Below, one piece after another: positions 59,394 to 64,000 of a DNA stretch of 64,000 nucleotides (the stretch's first letter is position 1; every line of letters begins with the position of its first letter). Source of the stretch: Styela clava (Eukaryota; Chordata; Ascidiacea; Stolidobranchia; Styelidae); assembly GCF_964204865.1 (NCBI RefSeq), contig NC_135263.1:14367426-14431425 (forward strand), in the 5' to 3' direction. A program made the position numbers and the translations under genes. A model generated the notes under the pieces. That model worked only from the letters and a program-made list of their open reading frames with translations. It made no database searches and was not told where the DNA came from.

Positions 59394-62302
59394 ATGGGAA
59401 GACAGGAATTGGTCAGCCGATTCCTAAAGAACCTCTGGTTCTTTATCTCTTGTTTACTTTCCGAGTGGAGAGAAGATATCAAGATTTATTTTCGTAACAA
59501 AAGAATCGAGGGTATGTTTTTCTGTTACTGATATATTTTGTTTTTAGTGAAGTTACGAAATTATATTACAACGATACCATACAGAATCTTATATAGAATG
59601 AGGTGCCTTTTTTTACTAAGGTTTCATTCATTTCTAACCCTAGTCAATTTGTTCAATTTAAAAAAAAAGATTTATCTGACTGACCCATAGATTGTAGGAG
59701 TCATTGCAAAGTTCGAGCAGTATCCATCAATTATATTTCAGCATTGACTATATATATACGTATATATATATTTTTTTGTCACTGATATATTATGAAATAC
59801 AGATTAGTGTAACTAGACGTAATGTGAATTTAATTCCATTCTACAATATATTAACATAACTTACTTTACCACATAATTTAAGTAAGTTGTGAATTTTTTA
59901 ACCCCTTTTCAAAAAACGCAGAACAGTTTACTTTACAAGCCAAAGCTTTATCAGGACATTAGTTTTCCAGCTTTCGGGAACTTTGATTTGATTCCTTTTA
60001 CTTACAATTTGGACTCTGCAGAAATCTGTGCTCTCAAGTATGTCGTCGACAGTGCGTGATTTACCACTGATTGTTGTTGCCTATTCCTGTGAATTCGTTA
60101 CTGCATATATCAGTATAACCTTTACCCAGAGGTGGGATTCAGCCGGTTCGCACCGGTTCTATAGAACCTTCTCACGGAATTTTATGAGATCAGCGAACCG
60201 GTTAGCATTACTGGTTACTGTCAATATTTTGTTTGTAACAGAACCGGCTGAAAAATTTAACTTTTGTGAGGGAACCGACTGACAAAAAATTTGAATCCCA
60301 CCACTGCCTTTACCTCAAAATACACAATAAAAACAACTAGCCTACTGGATCAGGAATGTTCAACCCGCGGCCCAATAGGAAAACTTGTGCGGCCCGCGGA
60401 GAAGCGCCAATTTTGAATGGCGTGCGGCCCGCGAAACCAGTTTTTGATTTAATCTAGTATGTGCGAGTAATTCCAATTTTTTTGCGTTGCAATGCCTACG
60501 TCTGAGCTTGTGCAAAGCGAACAACGCATGTCACAAGATCGATAACCAAAATTTCTGTGTCTAGAACTACTAGAAAGCCTAACGCTAAGTAAATATGCGG
60601 CCCGCGGTTTCATACAGTTATTTGTATCTGGCCTCGTGTATTGTAGGTCGCACATCCCTGTATTAGAGTATAGTTCAATATCTTTAATATAGCTCTTGTG
60701 CGAGTATCACTTTTGGCAACTTAAAATCGGATGCGCAAAGTAATGTCCATTTATCCACAGAAAAAAGCGAGAAATCACTTGATCCATCCACAAGGAAGGG
60801 CAGAATATTACAGACGACTGGCGTTGATTACCGAAGGCAGACAATCATGACGTAAGTTGTTCTGTAATCGAGATAAATTTAAACCACTCCGACTTCCGAA
60901 CCGGACTCGATAAAATATTTTAATGTGAATAATAATAATAATTATGTTTAATACTTGTTTCCGGGTAATACTCCAATGCAAGAACATATTTTTTGGTTTA
61001 GGTCAGTAGCGGCTATAAAGTCATTCGCAAAGTCAGTTTTTGTTATCGACATGTCTCGTACTGCAGTTATCGGGGGTGATGCTCCAGATACCAAAGTTAT
61101 TGATTTCAAAACTAAAAAGCAAACAAGGTATGTAGAATATTGGGATGCAGATGGTGTTTCTTTGAGTTTGCAATTTTAATTAAGAATTCAAAATAGGTGT
61201 CTCACATACGGAAAGGTTTCAAGATTTACAAATGACATAGCCATTATTTTTTCGTTTTGTATGCACGTATTTCAACCTTAAAACTTACAATGATGTGCTT
61301 TTTCTTATCATTTTTTGTTGTGTTATTTTCATATTTTTCAGTGTATTCAAATACATGAAGAAGGGAAGACCGCTCGTATTGAACTTAGGATCCTGTTCCT
61401 GACCTCCGTACATGGCTGACATGCTGGTTTGATATAAAAAATATTTTGCAATACATTACTGCTCCATCCACTTTTGCAACAATCGCCCTACTAGCAATTG
61501 TAACAAATTTCCAGTATGCTACCTGTTAAAATTTAGGTAACACAAATGGGTCTTGTCAACCATCGGTTCAAGGCCTATTACGTAACCTTGAAAATAACGG
61601 AAACTTACCAGATAAAAGCGTGCGTTTAGGACTGATAACTGAGTCTTATTGTTGATAATATATATATTATCCAATTTTTGTTGCAGTTTTTCAAAGACAT
61701 TGTCAGCAAATACGGAGACAGAGCAGATTTTGTTAATATTTATATCGAAGAAGCCCACCCAATTGATGGATGGAAGATGAATAAAAACGAGTAATATTTG
61801 GAATTATCTGTTTATTGAATACTAAATGGGCTTTGAAATCATTTTGCTAGAATAATGTTGCGGGGAGATGAACCGTAGGACATGCTCTCTCCGAGAACCG
61901 TAAAACAAATCTCTTCCAAACTTGAATATATTTTTTTCGCATTTTTAAGCTTTAAATCCTAGCTTTCTCAACTTTTCTTTCTTCGAAATCAATTATCAAT
62001 TCTAAATTGATATACCCATATCAACTCATTTATTTATTGTGTATAGGTATGCTTTGTATCAACATGTTTCCATGGATGATCGTCTGAGAGCTGCAGGTGT
62101 ATTTCAAGAAAATATCGACCTAGATTGTCCGTTACTCGTCGACGTGATGGGGGATGACACTAATCGAGCTTACGGTGCTTTACCAGAAAGATTGGCCATT
62201 ATTCAGGATGGTAAAGTCAAGTATATCAGCGGAATTGGACCTTACATGTATAACATGGATGAGATGGAAACGGCACTTGTAAAGATAATCGCGAGGAAAT
62301 AA
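59394..62302 (+). CDS. Iodothyronine deiodinase (selenoprotein)
   Basis: Six exons with matching phases, 259 aa: 59394-59511, 60761-60851, 61002-61127, 61342-61426, 61687-61790 and 62047-62302. The family removes iodine from thyroid hormones by reductive deiodination, as membrane-anchored thioredoxin-fold enzymes. Residues about 10-22 are a hydrophobic anchor (FLKNLWFFISCLL). The active site is LVLNLGSCS-U-PPY with selenocysteine 132 encoded by TGA at 61400-61402; the same frame continues for 127 codons. The conserved histidine follows in EEAHPIDGW (His164), and PERLAIIQDGKV matches the family's C-terminal strand. Length and Sec position fit vertebrate types 1-3. The exon 4 donor (CTG/GTTTGA) is weak but phases agree. 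Substrate type (outer- or inner-ring) cannot be told from the sequence. Two MITEs lie in intron 1. Confidence 0.93.
60127..60306. mobile_element. hAT MITE in intron 1 of the deiodinase gene (180 bp)
   Basis: Ends CAGAGGTGGGATTCA and TGAATCCCACCACTG form inverted repeats with one mismatch. Perfect 8-bp duplication CCTTTACC at 60119-60126 and 60307-60314. Internal GAACCGGTT-type repeats; no coding capacity. Confidence 0.85.
60351..60660. mobile_element. Second hAT-like MITE in intron 1 (310 bp)
   Basis: Ends CAGGAATGTTCAACC and GGTCGCACATCCCTG are imperfect inverted repeats, with several GCGGCCCGCG motifs near both ends as in hAT elements of this type. The presumed target duplication TACTGGAT/TATTAGAG matches at only five of eight positions, so it is older or the borders are slightly off. 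Confidence 0.55.
61400..61402 (+). other. UGA selenocysteine codon
   Basis: In-frame TGA between TCC and CCT in the deiodinase active-site exon. The reading frame, splice phases and conserved motifs continue on both sides, and a SECIS is present downstream, so it is read as selenocysteine rather than stop. Confidence 0.93.
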
Positions 62303-62870
62303 CTATTGCTTAACATGAAGTATCGTTCGTTGTATGGAAGTCAACTTAGTCATCTGATTAGTCACGGATTTGAATATTTGTTATTCATTTCCATACCTAG
62401 GCTGAGCAAAAGATGTAATTACTTATATGCTCAAAATGCCGTATCAGCGGGAAAATTCAATCATTTTTTAATTCAAATAATTTAACTCAGCTTTCAGCCC
62501 GGGTAGCGAATTCGATATGTATGAATCACATTTAAAGGGATTTAAATTTGTACTGTCTGCTTGTCTATCGACTTGGTTTGAACGTATGCGGGACATATAA
62601 AACTTACTTTGAACAATTGGGGAACATAAAAATGAATACAAATAAGTTTTAAATTATATGATATATTAATGTAATTATTAGCAACAATCAAGTCGATAGT
62701 TGGTGCGTAGTCCCATACGATATATCTATACATTTATGTCGTTTTTGGAACGTGGCACATCAACGCCCATGGTCAACTTACTACCTATTGCATCCGAGAC
62801 AACAGAAGCAGATTTATTCACGCATATGTGTGCATGTTAATGCAAAATCATTTTTTTTTTTGTATATGCG

Positions 62871-62938
62871 GCCTGGCAGCTGATGATGGATCGTTTAAAA
62901 CCAAATGGAGAGAACGTGTCTTGAATGTTATGCCAGAC
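62871..62938 (+). ncRNA. SECIS element (selenocysteine insertion)
   Basis: Helix I pairs CTGGCA (62873-62878) with TGCCAG (62931-62936). After an internal loop come ATGA (62883-62886) and the opposing GA (62923-62924), the non-Watson-Crick quartet. Helix II pairs TGGATCGTTT with AGAACGTGTCTT, with one bulged T and wobble pairs. The apical loop opens with AAAA exactly 10 nt after the ATGA. This matches the eukaryotic SECIS pattern recognised by SBP2, and it lies about 0.58 kb past the stop. Confidence 0.85.
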
Positions 62939-63081
62939 TGCAAGAAAAAGTGAGACAAAGGAATCTTTAAACATTCTTGTTGCGTTATTTTATTTTCTTC
63001 CTCGGGGAGGCATCACAACGATCGTGCATCTGCTACAGAGCTGATACTGTTTAAGTTTTCCTGTCTTATTGCGTAATTGGA

Positions 63082-63087
63082 AATAAA
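63082..63087 (+). terminator. Polyadenylation signal of the deiodinase gene
   Basis: AATAAA about 145 bp after the SECIS, the first such signal downstream of it on the plus strand. Confidence 0.55.
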
Positions 63088-63105
63088 AGTGCTTGAAATT
63101 GATAT

Positions 63106-64000
63106 TGTTTTTAATATTATACAATATCAATACTACAAAAGTGTACAACAAAATAGTATTTGAGATTAATTCATGTTCTATTCCAGAATTAGCTTTATCT
63201 AATTTCCCTGAATATTAATATTCAGACAGATCGGGTAATTAAATGATTGTGTTGGAACATTGCCCGAGGGCGGGTACTTATCTCATCTTTGAGAATCGTA
63301 GTGGCTACGCAAGTATTAGAACGTACTAAGGTACTTTCGCTAAGTATTCAACAGGCAGATACACAATAATGCTATACAGTGTAGTAAATATAGCTCATAT
63401 TATTGTATGCAGGGCATGGTTTAGATGTTAAATCGTCTTACGAATGTGTTTCCTGAAGCGACTGGTGACAAGTCTGTTCAGTTAAATTTAAGTCGGAAAA
63501 AGTATAAGTTAGTTTTGAGCTATAGGAAGGATAGAGTACTCGTGGGTTTAGTTTCAACAGGGGAATATTATATCGAAAAAAATGTGTCACTGACCGCATT
63601 ACAGAGTCTCAGCTATATCCATTCGTGTCATTTTATGAAGAAGTTTGTCAGGAACTTCCTGGTAAAGGCCAAAACCATGTTTTATTGATACCGATTGAAT
63701 TTTTTGAACATGAAAACAATGAATCCAGACACGATCTAATGTAAAAAATGAAAGCCAAGTATATGCAACAAACTATATTCCTTCCACCAGAGTTACAATG
63801 AGATAGACTAAATAAGACGAATCAAGCGATAAAATGCTTACTGGTAACAAGAAAATTGGGATATCGGGTAATCATGCTAGGCCGACAAGCACGGCTACAC
63901 ATTCGGGGGAGAATAAAATGAAGGGATTGTCAAAAATTCGCACCATTTAATATTTATTCACCTGGAATTTGGTAGACATTTGTATAAAACAAACCACTAT
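63106..64000. other. Right end of the window
   Basis: An open frame of 87 codons at 63425-63688 begins right after a TTTAG acceptor-like sequence (GCATGGTTTAGATG). It encodes a basic peptide without a motif I recognise. It may be chance or part of a gene running off the window. Nothing else is seen. Confidence 0.3.

Larger units (their letters stand above)
62303..63105 (+). other. 3' UTR of the deiodinase gene
   Basis: Non-coding stretch between the stop codon and just after AATAAA at 63082-63087. It holds the SECIS element; no other gene is supported in it. Confidence 0.6.

Noticed and set aside
61400-61402. The TGA as a true stop making the deiodinase a pseudogene
   Set aside because: It sits exactly at the family's selenocysteine position, the frame continues through three exons, and a SECIS is present.

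Overview
The window is eukaryotic nuclear DNA, AT-rich, with short introns (about 100 to 1300 bp), canonical GT..AG splice sites, TATA boxes, polyadenylation signals and many small DNA transposons. A marine invertebrate chordate, most likely an ascidian tunicate, fits best. The reasons are an iodothyronine deiodinase selenoprotein gene, compact introns, an EGF-VWA-ZP membrane protein, and splice acceptors just upstream of start codons that could be spliced-leader acceptors. This assignment is an inference; no rRNA or mitochondrial marker is present.

Positions 1-41730 are a tandem array of five large units (starts 1, 9151, 18335, 27489 and 33602; lengths 9150, 9184, 9154, 6113 and about 8.1 kb). 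Each unit holds two copies of one three-exon gene, head to head: a minus-strand gene, a spacer of about 5 kb (1.9 kb in unit 4), then a plus-strand gene. Neighbouring units meet tail to tail, giving ten genes in alternating orientation. The encoded protein (259-260 aa when intact) has an 18-residue signal peptide, an eight-cysteine core mostly in a nearly invariant 44-codon exon flanked by phase-1 introns, and a long Lys/Ser/Thr-rich tail with a conserved C-terminal block and two more cysteines. I do not recognise the family. Two of the ten copies are cut short in the tail, one by a 5-bp deletion and one by a nonsense change; both keep exactly eight cysteines. All ten share a TATA box and a GCGTCA-type palindrome upstream. 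Four units also carry a decayed relic of exon 2 downstream of the plus-strand gene.

Positions 42952-51480 hold a complete 12-exon gene for a 691-aa type I membrane protein: signal peptide, EGF-like module, VWA domain, ZP domain, RKKR cleavage site, transmembrane helix. An AATAAA lies 35 bp past the stop.

Positions 51521-59393 are a transposon-rich gap. It holds hAT-like elements with 8-bp target duplications, including a 3.1-kb element with long terminal inverted repeats that has been invaded by a broken Ty3/Gypsy retrotransposon, which was itself invaded by a 194-bp hAT MITE. It also holds a 772-bp hAT element with a BED-finger relic.

Positions 59394-62302 hold a six-exon, 259-aa iodothyronine deiodinase with an in-frame UGA (selenocysteine) codon. 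A convincing SECIS element lies about 0.58 kb past the stop, followed by a polyadenylation signal. Two more hAT MITEs sit in its first intron. The last 0.9 kb has no recognised gene.
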